Assembly (NCBI GenBank): GCA_009760855.2
Contig: WPIO01000155.1
Span: 62,001-126,000 of the forward strand
DNA from: Cristatella mucedo
Lineage: Eukaryota; Bryozoa; Phylactolaemata; Cristatellidae
Direction of reading: 5' to 3'
DNA length: 64,000 nucleotides
Each line of letters opens with the position of its first letter. Position 1 is the first letter of the stretch. A program made the translations under genes and the position numbers. The notes below the pieces were generated by a model. The model was not told where the DNA came from and did not search any database. It saw only the letters and a list, made by a program, of their open reading frames with translations. Positions 21,536 to 35,338 of this stretch are shown here, one piece after another.

Positions 21536-22089
21536 ATTTTATCTGTTAAATTAGCTTTAGTTAAAATCGGTAACCAATGTCTTTTATCATAAACAAAATA
21601 ATGCACATCAGACATTAATATCTTTTTTATCTGATAGCAGTTGCATTCATATTCTTATTCTGGACCGTTTACTTGCTGGAGTGATAACAACCTATAAATG
21701 TTCATGATAATAAATAATTATAATGTATCTCCGTCTGTAGCTTCACTGAAATATAAGGACTAAATGGGCGCTACTGAGAAGAGGTTCTCTACTCCACTCA
21801 CTCGCCTCTAGTGGCTCTCGGCTCATGCTGCCTTTAGTTCATAACGTTTTCTTAACGTAACACGTGCAAAAATAGCTTCATGGTTCTTCCTGTAGGCAGA
21901 CAGCTACTTTAGTTTGGCTGGTTAACTGTTGCACATACACAGTTATTATATTTGATCACATGTCGCTAGCTAGTTCGAACAGGGATGCTGAGCTTATCAT
22001 TCGACAGAAACGGCTCTGCTTCGGGTTTAAAGTGACCGTCGGAAAAGCCCGGATCTTAGTGCTACATATCTCTGCTAATTCTCTTACAT

Positions 22090-22794
22090 CTAGCAGCAGG
22101 ATTTGACAACATTGACCACTTCTGCATTCTTGGGGCAGTCATCAGACACCCATGCCTTCATAGAGCGCTTCTCTCTGATGACGAGGCTCGTACTTGCCAT
22201 CAGCTGCAGACAGTGACGGCAAGCTGAGTCAGGGCTCATTGGACTGCATGAGCTCTTAGCTTGACCTGATTGGATGGATTCCTGATCAAACCGGCCTTGA
22301 CCATGTACCGCTGCCTATCGGACGCGAAAAATCGGCACAGAGCCTATCAGATACCGAGAAGCCGCTCGTAGCCAAAGCAAGCTGCCGAGACTCATTTAAG
22401 TCATCGGAATCAGCTGTGGTGCTTGAAAATAAACTTAATGCTTGCCTTGCAGACATGCGATCCTGGATGTAGGGCAATTAAAATAAGCGACGATAAAACC
22501 GAACCCATACTCGGAGGACACCCAAAGCGTCCCGATGGACTAGGAGAGCTAGCTCTTTTTAATGGGGATGCTGCAGTGCGACCGTCGCCGTGTGCTCAAA
22601 CTTAAGACATCCTCTTTGTGCTTCAGATTTAAAAGCTTCATTGAGAAGACTGCAAAGATAGCGATCACGTTCGATGTCTTTCCGAGATCAGAGACTGTCT
22701 ACCCAGCTGGCTTGCTAAAATTCATACTCACTCCCTCGTTCTGTCTGGGCTCAGCTACTACAATCTCGTTCGGCAGGGTGACCACCGGAAAAGC
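22090..22794 (+). mobile_element. LINE-B reverse transcriptase, degraded, left part
   Basis: Begins near the palm motif A (FDNIDH against FDTIDH) and continues to ENKLNACLADMRSWM and the DDKTE region at 22490. Several frameshifts. It is interrupted at 22795 by a LINE-A 3' end and resumes at 22906. Confidence 0.7.
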
Positions 22795-22905
22795 TCTAGT
22801 AACAATAACAACAATACTTTCGATATGGCACCCTCAGAGAACTCAATCTCTTTCTGTGCGCTTTACATTTCCTGCAAAGGAAGCACGATCTATTAGGCAT
22901 CCGAA
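22795..22905 (-). mobile_element. LINE-A 3' end inserted in LINE-B
   Basis: (AAC/AAT)-type tail followed by the hairpin GGCACCCTCAGAGAACTCAA on the plus strand and the start of the 3' UTR. A very short, 5'-truncated insertion. Confidence 0.75.
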
Positions 22906-23410
22906 GCTGGCAATAAAAGATGTAGCTCCGAGGCTAGTCATGAAATCCGCAAAGGTCTATCCGCGTTTCCGCCATATCTTGGCTCCTTCATACCAAGCTG
23001 AAGCGCTGTACTGATTTCAGCCTCCTCTTGCCCGCAGGTTCTCTATGGACCATAAATTAGCTGTGTCATTCTTCCGCTTACAAAGAATGTCGGTGACAGA
23101 AGCTTTGGCTCTGCAAGTTCTAGTGAGTGGAGCTCACTTTCCACAATTCTTACTCGATGGCTTCTATTCTCCCGCTGCCGACTGTGGCACACCCTTTCCA
23201 GCTGCTCTTAGCGGCTATTTCCATCTTGCTCATTTCCTCGTATTCACTGCTGAATCTGCTATGCTTCTCAATTTTTTGCGTTTTCTGCGATTATTTCTGT
23301 TGGCAACCATACGATTACAGGAACATGTTCAGGCTGTGGATGGTCTATGTAAAATAAAATTGCCCAACACCCACTTAGTTTGTACGGCTTAGTGGAAATG
23401 CAAACGGAGG
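22906..23410 (+). mobile_element. LINE-B C-terminal region, degraded, right part
   Basis: Continues LINE-B after the insertion: HKLAVSFFRLQ, then YSPAADCGTPFPAALSGYF against YSPSADYGTSFSAVLNCYF in the 3.2 kb copy. It then degrades. The last part has no clear 3' UTR match. Confidence 0.75.
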
Positions 23411-23784
23411 TGGATTATGTTACTTATAATTGCCCCCACGGAAATATTCGTTGAACTATCACTAGCTTTTGGATTCTGCTGAATATTAACATTCTATCCG
23501 ATGCCTTAAGCTGGGCTTGGTCAATGTGAGTGAGGCTATGCTAACAACGGACAGGCTCTAGTGGTTCGAAATGGCATTGTGCTGGTAGACGTCGACTGTT
23601 AAATTCACTGCGCTGGACACAACCTGACTAGGTGAACATATATTCCTGGCCTGCTGAAGCCTCCTCTAGATATTGGATGGAATTCACTCACTTCACCTTT
23701 ACTCACTAGCTGCTAAGTGGAATTTCCTGCTGATACTCAATATCATGCAGATCTATTATCTATAACTCAGAGAATACATGATAC

Positions 23785-23844
23785 GAAGATATATCAACTT
23801 ATGACGCTCTCCCTGAAGATATATCAACTTATGACGTTCTCATT
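23785..23844 (+). repeat. Two tandem copies of a 30-bp unit
   Basis: GAAGATATATCAACTTATGA repeats at a 30-base distance with one C/T difference. Confidence 0.85.
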
Positions 23845-24312
23845 CTGCATTGAGCGTGGGCTTCAATATACGGCCAATCCAATCGTCTGGCTCGTACACG
23901 ATACTAAATGAAGCCATCGTAGACTGCCTTTTTGAGCAGCCCTTCGGAGACTGGTCTATCTTACAGTAGACAGTAGACTATCTTAACGGCTCATTTCACA
24001 TTCTTCCTCATTCAGTTCATTCAGGACCTCCAGCACCTGACCGCATCTCCAAGCGCACATGCCCCACGATTCCTTGAAACCTGACAGACTATACGCAAAT
24101 GACCAAATTGCCAACCATCTTAAAGCAAATGTTGTCTGGACAAAGCTGCCAAAAGGCATTGACAGCTGCTCGGATTTGACGCGTAGCAGTAAAACAAACC
24201 TGGCGGAGTTACGCTCGTCGTAGCTGGATCGTCGTGATCCATCTGATGTGGAGAAAAGCTCTCTCCTCAAGAGTTAACGAGCGACCCTTCTCGTCTGGTA
24301 ATTGTACTGCCT

Positions 24313-24314
<2 letters not shown>

Positions 24315-24354
<40 letters not shown>

Positions 24355-24391
24355 TCTTTCTCTCTCTCACTCTCTCTCTCACTCTCTCTCG
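24315..24391 (+). repeat. (CT)n microsatellite
   Basis: CT tract with occasional CACTC and TTT interruptions, pyrimidines on the plus strand. Confidence 0.93.
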
Positions 24392-24460
24392 CTGTCATGG
24401 TAGTGCGGTCTTTAATTGTTTTATCCGCAAGCTCAGCATACATGAGTTGCATACCTAACC

Positions 24461-26236
24461 CTGTCGAAGTTGGCTACAAGCTGTCGAAGTTGGCTACAAG
24501 CTGTCGAAGTTGGCTACAAGCTGTCGAAGTTGGCTACAAGCTGTAGAAGTTGGCTACAAGCTGTAGAAGTTGGCTACAAGCTGTAGAAGTTGGCTACAAG
24601 CTGTAGAAGTTGGCTACAAGCTGTCGAAGTTGGCTACAAGCTGTAGAAGTTGGCTACAAGCTGTAGAAGTTGGCTACAAGCTGTAGAAGTTGGCTACAAG
24701 CTGTAGAAGTTGGCTACAAGCTGTCGAAGTTGGCTACAAGCTGTCGAAGTTGGCTACAAGCTGTCGAAGTTGGCTACGAGCTGTAAAAGTTGGCTACGAG
24801 CTGTCGAAGTTGGCTACGAGCTGTAGAAGTTGGCTACAAGCTGTAGAAGTTGGCTACAAGCTGTAGAAGTTGGCTACAAGCTGTCGAAGTTGGCTACAAG
24901 CTGTCGAAGTTGGCTACAAGCTGTCAAAGTTGGCTACAAGCTGTCAAAGTTGGCTACAAGCTGTCGAAGTTGGCTACAAGCTGTCGAAGTTGGCTACAAG
25001 CTGTAGAAGTTGGCTACAAGCTGTAGAAGTTGGCTACAAGCTGTAGAAGTTGGCTACAAGCTGTAGAAGTTGGCTACAAGCTGTAGAAGTTGGCTACAAG
25101 CTGTAGAAGTTGGCTACAAGCTGTAGAAGTTGGCTACAAGCTGTAGAAGTTGGCTACAAGCTGTAGAAGTTGGCTACAAGCTGTAGAAGTTGGCTACAAG
25201 CTGTAGAAGTTGGCTACAAGCTGTCGAAGTTGGCTACAAGCTGTCGAAGTTGGCTACAAGCTGTCGAAGTTGGCTACAAGCTGTCGAAGTTGGCTACAAG
25301 TTGTCGAAGTTGGCTACAAGCTGTCGAAGTTGGCTACAAGCTGTCGAAGTTGGCTACAAGCTGTCGAAGTTGGCTACAAGCTGTCGAAGTTGGCTACAAG
25401 CTGTAGAAGTTGGCTACAAGCTGTAGAAGTTGGCTACAAGCTGTCGAAGTTGGCTACAAGCTGTCGAAGTTGGCTACAAGCTGTCGAAGTTGGCTACAAG
25501 CTGTATAAGTTGGCTACTAGCTGTATAAGTTGGCTACAAGCTGTCGAAGTTGACTACAAGCTGTCGAAGTTGGCTACAAGCTGTCGAAGTTGGCTACAAG
25601 CTGTCGAAGTTGGCTACAAGCTGTAGAAGTTGGCTACAAGCTGTAGAAGTTGGCTACAAGCTGTAGAAGTTGGCTACAAGCTGTCGAAGTTGGCTACAAG
25701 CTGTCGAAGTTGGCTACAAGCTGTCGAAGTTGGCTACAAGCTGTCGAAGTTGGCTACAAGCTGTAGAAGTTGGCTACAAGCTGTAGAAGTTGGCTACAAG
25801 CTGTAGAAGTTGGCTACAAGCTGTAGAAGTTGGCTACAAGCTGTAGAAGTTGGCTACAAGCTGTAGAAGTTGGCTACAAGCTGTCGAAGTTGGCTACAAG
25901 CTGTCGAAGTTGGCTACAAGCTGTCGAAGTTGGCTACAAGCTGTCGAAGTTGGCTACAAGCTGTCGAAGTTGGCTACAAGCTGTATGAGTTGGCTACAAG
26001 CTGTATGAGTTGGCTACAAGCTGTATGAGTTGACTACAAGCTGTATAAGTTGACTACAAGCTGTCGAAGTTGGCTACAAGCTGTCAAAGTTGGCTACAAG
26101 CTGTCGAAGTTGGCTACAAGCTGTAGAAGTTGGCTACAAGCTGTCGAAGTTGGCTACAAGCTGTCGAAGTTGGCTACAAGCTGTCGAAGTTGGCTACAAG
26201 CTGTCGAAGTTGGCTACAAGCTGTTGAAGTTGGCTA
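24461..26236 (+). repeat. Minisatellite, 20-bp unit, about 89 copies
   Basis: The unit CTGTCGAAGTTGGCTACAAG repeats with no spacer over 1776 bases. Almost all variation is at bases 5-7 (CGA, AGA, CAA, ATA, ATG, TGA). CGA and AGA units form blocks of 2-11 copies, evidence of unequal exchange or slippage. Open frames across it (for example 25210-25626) are by-products of units that lack a TAG. It lies in the inferred RING-B intron, between a CT tract and another CT tract. Confidence 0.99.
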
Positions 26237-26464
26237 GCTACCATTTAAATCGCTGCAATTCAAGCTCCCTCTGGTGACTCGATTGTATCGTTCCTGTGCA
26301 TATTATGGCAGAGGCTTTTGATGGTCCTGGCGAGCTTTATAATCTTGAAGCCTGAGCTGCATGCTTGGGGACAGAGTTCTCAATGATGTTGCATGCAATG
26401 CATTACTTTTAAAATCACCATACAAATAGCTACACTGTATTGTTCATCAGCTAAATTGTATTTT

Positions 26465-26465
<1 letters not shown>

Positions 26466-26536
<71 letters not shown>
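26466..26536 (+). repeat. (CT)n microsatellite
   Basis: Pure CT tract 230 bases after the minisatellite, pyrimidines on the plus strand. Confidence 0.97.
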
Positions 26537-26539
<3 letters not shown>

Positions 26540-27419
26540 CGCTATAAAGAGTTGTGCGGCAGTTCTACATGCAGCTACCCAGCCTTTTCCATAAAGCAGC
26601 GCGTTTGGCTAGTTTGTTGCTGCAACTTTACTATTGAATCTTTATATAGCCTAGAATCAAGACTAGGGATCCCCCTTTGCACATGAGCAAAATCGGACGC
26701 CTTGAACTTTAACCATTCCTACAGAAGTGACAGTGACAGCACAGTGACTAAGCTGCATGAAATGTACCAAGAAAGAATAGAAAGAATAATGGCAGACAAG
26801 AAACAGCGGGCGAACAATACGAAAACTCTAACTTGGCTATCTTCTGATGGCGCTGCAAAAAGTATCCTTTATAAAGGCAATATGCATTCTCATTATATCT
26901 GATTTGCTGTGCATGCCTTGCGTATAAATTGGCGTAAATACGTCTCATATATGCTTATGTCCAACAGAAATATCACGGAGCCAAGCTTTTGTAAAAAAAA
27001 AACATGGGAACCATAAAGTTGCAGGTTATTTTACGCGTGACCGCGTCTTCACTTGGTCTGTATGTCTATGATTCAACTTACACAGAGCTCTAGCACATTT
27101 TCCGACTTGACCCTGTGACAAGGACTCGCTTGAAAGCAAATAGTTTTAGCCATAAGCCTACTATTATTCCCAGTTAAACTGCATCTATCGTCAATTGTTA
27201 AACTTTCGCAAAATAAATTGCCATCCAGCCTTTTCGTGGTTAATATCAGAAATCCTCACGCTATGATGTAATTGTGATACCTATCAGGGTAGTCTAGCAT
27301 TCGAAGGCTTATGCTTGCAGTCGGCTTTGCAGATATTGAGCTTGTGCGGCATCTTTGTCAATGGTTGATTGTTGCCGGAGCACATCGAGATTGATGCGTT
27401 TCGCTTCGTTTTGTTGCAG

Positions 27420-27635
27420 AGTGTCCTGCTCGGTTGCGGTCACTGGATGTGCTCGCGCTGCTTTGTAACCAGGTATCCAGCGACCACGGACTTGCGTGAG
27501 AAGCATTGCTCGTTCTGCGGTGAACCACCACTGCACTTCTGCACTCTTCACGAGTTTGATAGCTTGGTAGACAGACATGTAATCAAGATTTTGGAGGAGA
27601 AGCAATTGGCGTTTCAGAGCATGCTAGATCCATAG
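27420..27635 (+). CDS. RING-B terminal exon with C-terminal half of RING finger
   Basis: A strong 3' splice site (CGCTTCGTTTTGTTGCAG) opens a phase-0 frame of 71 residues ending in TAG. It starts SVLLGCGHWMCSRC, a textbook C-x-H-x2-C-x2-C segment, and later has HCSFCG for the last two ligands. Joined to the 20484-20741 exon it completes a C3HC4 RING finger. After the finger comes CTLHEFDSLVDRHVIKILEE, a helix comparable to VLQIDRVIEDMQRHV in RING-A. The probable role is an E3 ubiquitin ligase or a partner in one, known for the RING class but not shown here. The RING is at the C-terminus, and the substrate-binding part is unknown. Confidence 0.7.
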   Translation, partial: SVLLGCGHWMCSRCFVTRYPATTDLREKHCSFCGEPPLHFCTLHEFDSLVDRHVIKILEEKQLAFQSMLDP

Positions 27636-27698
27636 GTGTGGCTCTAGCTCGGGCTGCTGAGCCATTTGTGCATCTCAATCCCTCTGCACTTTAGTACG

Positions 27699-27704
27699 AT
27701 TAAA
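27699..27704 (+). terminator. Polyadenylation signal of RING-B
   Basis: ATTAAA, the common variant signal, lies 64 bases after the RING-B stop codon. Confidence 0.45.
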
Positions 27705-28515
27705 ATTAAGATGGCGTACTTTCGCTAGCCTTCCAGCGCTACCAGTTGCTGTGAGTAAGCAACCGAGGCAGTATGTTTGGCAATTTTTTCCAGGCAAGCA
27801 TGCCATTTTGAGTTTCCACTTGTACAGTCTAGGCAGAGACGCAGCCGGTCAAAAATTCAGAACTTGGAACGCGTCGGCTGCTGCCGCTTCATTTTCGCGT
27901 ATTCCACCGTGAGGACGTGCAGCAAAGCTCGCTTAAGGTACCATTCGACCACATAAAGCACGGTGACACGCGATAACTGCCCGCCTGTCTCTGCTGTGCT
28001 TCACAGTTTCTCTTTTTTTCGTGCGATGAAGTCTGTTGGCTGCCGAATGCGCGACCGAAAGCCGCTTAGGCTGTGAGTTCGCTACACAAGACTCTCCTGT
28101 GTAACACAACACTCACACAGTCCTTGTGGCTTCGTGGAGTTACTTCGTGGAGATGCGCAACATTAGACTATCAATCGACCCAAGATATAGGCGAACGAAT
28201 CAAACCCAGTTTGCACCGTCGTCCAGCTAAAGCGTGTTCGAATGCTGTATCAGTCAGATTATGAAAGCGTAAGAGTAGTAACGACTCTTGATCAGCTAGG
28301 ATTTATTAATTTATTTATTTGATTTTTAAAACTATAGGAGCCACATATTTTGTATGAAATAATTAGTAAGTTGTACTCTTGACTTATAGTCAGTTATCAT
28401 TTTCTACCTTGGGATTCAAATGAGGCAGCTGTATGCTGTGGCTCGCAATTTGCACGCGTAACCTCTGCACGCGTAACCTGCCTATCGAATAGACGCTCTC
28501 TGAGATTCTTATATT
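27705..28515. other. Stretch without a recognised gene
   Basis: No motif or repeat recognised. A frame at 28073-28264 is unsupported. A short SINE1-like tail (TGATCAGCTAGGATTTATT) is present near 28289. Confidence 0.4.
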
Positions 28516-28680
28516 AAATAAATAAATACAATTCATCTGTATAGCTCTCTAAGTAACTTTTTCTCTATACAGGCGCTTCACATATGCCAGGAGGCTCGGG
28601 GGGTCCCTGACCTTGGTCATCAAAAACATTCACTTTGACGTTTGTCGATGGGAGCACCTTTGTCACTGGGCTATGGCTCT
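28516..28680 (-). mobile_element. SINE2, degraded, minus orientation
   Basis: The 3' end on the plus strand reads AATTCATCTGTATAGC and AGGCGCTTCACATATGCC. The tRNA-like head is degraded. Confidence 0.7.
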
Positions 28681-29627
28681 GTTACAGTAAGGCATGAGCG
28701 ATATTTGCTGTGAGCGATTTATACTACCATAAGAAATACGTACGTATATCGAAGCTCGCAGCTGGAACGCGCTTACCTCGCTTGGCTTTGCCTGCTAGTT
28801 CCACGGGAAGCATTCAAGCGTAGGCAAGAATTGGCACCGTTGCAGGAGCTGCTTGTGCAGAAGTACGTAGCCGCGCGGAAGCTGCCAGGGCCTCCATTTG
28901 CGGTGCTGCATTATCATAAATATTGATGCGGTATCGACGAGCTTAATAATTGCACAAGCTAAAACTTCCAGGCCCTCTTGGCGACAGCGTTGAAATACTC
29001 AATTCCATTCTTATATCGACAATATGCAGCCTGGCATTCATGTCCACAGTGCAAGTACAGCAAGCAGTTAATTGTATGGACGGCTTTGCACGGCACGATT
29101 GGATGATTCCACGATTCTTTTGATTCCACAAAGTCTATTATAAGGCACCAAGCTTAACTTTAGCTTCAGCGAGTCTCATTGGAAGCGAATAAGATACTGG
29201 TTGAGCCTGTGCTTTTAAAGGTGCAACACCTTTGACTTCAACTTTAATAACTATAAGCTAAGAGCGGATGTAAAATTCAAACTGTCACTGCTATTCGCAC
29301 CTGCTAGGGTCAGGTAAGAATCAGTAAGACGACTTAATGACCAGCCTTGCCCGTTCTGAGGCACCTGCAACTTGACGGTGTTATTGTCGACTCATCAGCT
29401 GACGACAATTTGAAATAATTGAGCTTTTACTTTATTAAATGCAAGAGTCACCTCAACCTGCTATAAGCTAATTTAAACATGACTTGTATGACGTCGCTAT
29501 CAACTGCAGTTTTACAAGTCGTTAGAGAACAGGTAAGGAAAAGAATTTAGCTGTTCTTCTTCAGATGCAACGGCAGTACGTTTTGTATGACAGCATTGCT
29601 GGCGTTACTCGCACAGTAATTTATTCA
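28681..29627. other. Stretch without a recognised gene
   Basis: No motif or repeat recognised. Confidence 0.4.
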
Positions 29628-29945
29628 CAATAAAAATGATAATAATATCAAGACCAAGACAATTTCAAAGTGCCCAACCGAAGCTAAATCTCTCTCTAGG
29701 CATTTTACAAGTGCTACAAAGGAAGCATGTGAATTGATTTGACTGGGCGCAGCGCCGGCATTCATTAGCGCACAGTTGAGAATTTGCATGGACCATGCAA
29801 AAGCTGTGAAAAAAGTGGACTTTCACCATTGTATTACTGTAATCAAGTCAGTGGAATTCGTGGCGTCTGTCGGTTTGGAGTTTTAAGCTTTAGGAACATA
29901 TGCGGTAAACACATCACCTAAAAACCATTTGATTTGGAAGTAGTT
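29628..29945 (-). mobile_element. LINE-A 3' portion, degraded
   Basis: The hairpin and 3' UTR are recognisable (AAATCTCTCTCTAGGCATTT on the plus strand), followed by the C-terminal coding region around AGTCAGTGGAATTCGTGG. Many mutations. Old copy. Confidence 0.6.
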
Positions 29946-30150
29946 TGAATGGCTTGACCGGAGCAACAGGCTTGGTCTCGCATTTTTGGCTGCATTATTA
30001 ACTAACTTAACTAGCGGCGACGGCCAAAAATACGTTGCAAGCATCCAACCGGCGCCGGTACCAAGGTTACTCGGTTGACCGCTTTAGAAACTTCACCGCT
30101 GTCGGCAACTTTTTAGAAAACTACTTTGGCGACAAGCTTTGTTGATCACT
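29946..30150. other. Short unassigned stretch
   Basis: Nothing recognised between the LINE-A fragment and the pyrimidine tract. Confidence 0.4.
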
Positions 30151-32337
<2,187 letters not shown>

Positions 32338-33665
32338 CCCTAGCTATCTCGCTCTCGCTTACTCCTCCTCTAGCCGTCTCTCCAACTCTCTTCGTGATTT
32401 ACTAGTCGATGCAATAACTCGGGTGCGATGCACTTAGGTACTGTTGACCACGCCCCCAACCGGTCTCAAGAGCTGCGTCCGCCCAATGAGCTCACACGGT
32501 GAGTGCAAGTGACACAGGCAAGCCCGCATCGAACCTTACGACTGAGCGTAATTGCCGCTTGGGTCACGTGACCCTCACTAGTGCTCGGCTCGGCCTGCCC
32601 ATCCGCCGGCATGTTCGCGCGAACGCCATCCTCTTCCTCTACTCCGGAGCAGCAGACCCCCGACCGGAATCACTCAGCACCCTCATGTACGCGGCCCGCC
32701 TGCCTGCGGCAGTACAGCCATGGTCCTTACAGGCCGAATGAGGTTGCTTCATTCATCTCTCCGTTGCGGTGCCCGAGCGAACACCCAAGATCGGAAGATA
32801 AAGATCTAGCGCTTACTCTTCCCGCTAAGCACTTCAATTGACTTGTGCAACTCTCTTTAGCGGGCTACCGTATATTTCCCTTTGAAGGGGTGTGCAATGA
32901 CTGTCGATCGCACACGCAGGGAGATTAGCATAAATTCTCTTCCTGACCGACTTTATCATCAGTGGTTAACAGAGTGAAAATCAGATGCTACGGAGTTTCG
33001 ATGCTTATGAAGACTCGTCCCAATACTCAAAGAAAATTTAGTGCCTGCCTAGGGTGAAAAAACTAAGGCCTCCCCACGCCTCACCACTCCTACTCATCCA
33101 GCTGCCCGTCTACAGCTGCACAGGCTACCTGAACGTGTCGCGAATAGTGCAGACGTCGTTGGGATGCCAAGGTGAAGGTATTCCAGGAGGAACGAGGGAC
33201 TAATTCAAAGCCTTCCCTTTAGTATCCACTCAAAAAGGCTAGTTAGCAACTCCGAAAACTTGAAACTGCACTTTCTATTTTGACTGTTTAATTCAGCTCT
33301 TAACTTTACATCTTCGCTCGAAGGTGGCCTCTTTAAGCCGACGCCGAGCGGGCGCTAGCTGAAGGCGATCGGCTGCAGCCTTTAATCTTTCTAGCCCCAT
33401 CTAAATTAAAATTTACTTCGCCCTCTAGAGGTACACCCTCTAAAATCAGCATGCGGCAAGCAAGCCGAATTAATACGTTACGACTTCTATTCCGTCAAGA
33501 GCATTGATTGGACAGCAATGTACAAGGACACTATGTGTCCCAGCATCTGACTTCGGCGATTGAGAACCAGAATAGATTCGGCGAAAAAAGTGCCCTACTG
33601 CGATACGAAGCATACGCGGTCCGATCTACGGTCGTTTTCGAGTCGTACTGTGGAGCTATTGTCTC
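32338..33665. other. Stretch without a recognised gene
   Basis: No repeat or motif recognised. Frames at 32499-32841 lack any recognisable domain. Confidence 0.4.
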
Positions 33666-33767
33666 ATCCAGCAGGAATCGGACGCTGGCGGAGTTTAGCA
33701 TCCAGAAGGCACCGGACGCTGGCGGAGTTTAGCATCCAGCAGGCACCGGACGCTGGCGGAGTTCCTC
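33666..33767 (+). repeat. 34-bp tandem repeat, about 2.6 units
   Basis: Units start GGACGCTGGCGGAGTTTAGC at 33680, 33714 and 33748; the last is partial. A partial unit with CATCCAGCAGG precedes them. Confidence 0.93.
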
Positions 33768-33954
33768 GAGCCAGGGTCCGTGCCCTCTGCCCTCTGCCGT
33801 TCTTCATGCGCTCGGAGCCTCTCGGAAAAGAGATTCGGGGCCCGAGCCGGGGTCCGATGCTATCGAACCCAGATGTCACCGACGGCACTGCTAGCTGAAC
33901 CGCACCACTCCCGTCGTCAGGGTCCTCTGCAACAACCGCAGCTAAAATTACCGA
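33768..33954. other. Short unassigned stretch
   Basis: GC-rich, with frames on both strands and no motif. Confidence 0.35.
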
Positions 33955-34034
33955 ATACCTGCCGTGCGGACATTCTGTCCGGGATGTCGGCGAATTTCAT
34001 TAAGACGGACGAGGACAAAACCAAACTAGTGTAA
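33955..34034 (+). mobile_element. LINE-B fragment, short
   Basis: Encodes GMSANFIKTDEDKTKLV, matching WMSENFLKLNDDKTELL of LINE-B. Truncated on both sides; the right break is next to a 12-bp minisatellite. Confidence 0.7.
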
Positions 34035-34075
34035 AGAAAACCTTAAGTGCTTGGTTGTAGTACGTTACTTATTCT

Positions 34076-34110
34076 CTTTACTGGATCGTTTACTGGATCA
34101 TTTACTGGGG
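34076..34110 (+). repeat. 12-bp minisatellite, left part
   Basis: Three units of GTTTACTGGATC type. The array is split by SINE1 and resumes at 34298. Confidence 0.85.
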
Positions 34111-34290
34111 TGAGCTGTAATGGCTCACTAGGTAAGGCGGTTGCTTTGCACGACCTCGTCCCCGAGGTCGTGGGTTTGAATCCTGCGGTGGGCGATCCTT
34201 TATCGCCATTGAAAGCGGTGTTGATAAAGGATAAAGTGCCGTAAAGGCTCTACTGTCGCTATACAAAAAGAGGCTGTTAAATCAGCTTTT
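34111..34290 (+). mobile_element. SINE1 inserted in 12-bp minisatellite
   Basis: TGAGCTGTAATGGCTCACTA (A-box region), B box GGTTTGAATCC, the hairpin body and the AAATCAGC tail are all present. It has an extra block (GTTGATAAAGGATAAAGTGC) in the body not seen in other copies. Confidence 0.88.
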
Positions 34291-34297
34291 TTTTATT

Positions 34298-34361
34298 GTT
34301 TAGTGGGTCGTTTACTGGACCGTTTACTGGATCGTTTACTGGACCGTTTACTCGATCGGTT
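34298..34361 (+). repeat. 12-bp minisatellite, right part
   Basis: Five units (GTTTACTGGACC, GTTTACTGGATC and variants) continue the array broken by SINE1. Confidence 0.85.
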
Positions 34362-35338
34362 ACCGATCGTCTCGGAGTGCGCTTAATTATGGAAATCCTT
34401 GTCGAAGATTGGGAATAAATTGACGCAATGGCTGATACTATCCCCCTAGAACTCTCTAGATTAGAATGTTTTAACTCATAAGTGGCAGGGTAAACAAAAA
34501 ACGTCATCGTGACTCTACTGGGGACGAAGAATTTTGCTGCACGGCTAGTCTCAAGATGAACGAAATTCAGTCATGCATCTCCGTTTCTAAAAAAAAACGG
34601 AAGACACACGTGGGGCCAGAAGCTTTTGCTTTGCAGATTTCAGACAACGGATCTCGTGGTCATCATTCTGTTCTTTTGCAAAGCCATCTTTATCTGCCAT
34701 CTCTAGCAAATACTTTGCCGCCGCCATGCACTACCACTGCTTACTACTCACTTCCTTCACGGTCTTCCTGGCAGAGCCACGTTTCTTACTTCCTTTTTTC
34801 CTGCGTGAGATGAAGTCTGCTGTCGACCACATGAGCATAGATATGCACCCAGGCTTTGAGCGAGCCACTTCTTTATTGTTTCAGCAGTTTTAAATTTCCA
34901 AGCTACCAGAGGCTGACGGATGACGGAATGAACAACGAAAAACGAATTTCGCACCTAGCGGAGAACGACTACTCATCCTTTGGGTTACCATTTGGGAGCA
35001 GTAAGTGGGTGATCTAGCGAGACCACTTTTCCTGCGCCGTTCAACACAGGGCTGTGTAACCTCGGCTTTAAAACTCCACTAACGTGCCCGGGTTAAATCC
35101 GGCCTACTGACTGTGTTAAATCACTGCATCAGTTATAAGTGCCAATTTCGGGGCTACAGTACAACCATTATGCTTTAGGTCGTCGGCCGTAGGAGAAAAG
35201 CTCAAGAGCTGCAAGGAATGGCGTGACGGTGGAATTCTGGCGTCATTCCCCAACTGGCTGCGATCAGTGGATGTGGCTCGTGCAGTGCAGACTGGCTGTC
35301 GGGCTACGCGCCTACATTCGCCGGCGAAGTATGTATCT
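34362..35338. other. Stretch without a recognised gene
   Basis: No motif or repeat recognised. Frames at 34556-34954 and 35223-35417 are unsupported. Confidence 0.4.

Noticed and set aside
23983-24270. Possible LINE fragment or gene at 24.1 kb
   Set aside because: The plus-strand reading VWTKLPKGIDSCSDLTRSS faintly resembles a LINE C-terminus, but it lacks the flanking motifs and a 3' end.
24461-26236. CRISPR-like array
   Set aside because: Units are directly adjacent with no unique spacers, and the genome is eukaryotic.
25170-26277. Repeat-protein frames SWLQAVEVGYKLSKLATSCR
   Set aside because: The same 20-residue repeat appears in every frame because the unit is 20 bases, and many units contain TAG. 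A minisatellite is the better reading.
26702-26902. Cassette exon in the RING-B intron
   Set aside because: There is a usable CAG acceptor and a GTATCC donor, but the phases do not match the phase-0 neighbours and it would break the RING finger.
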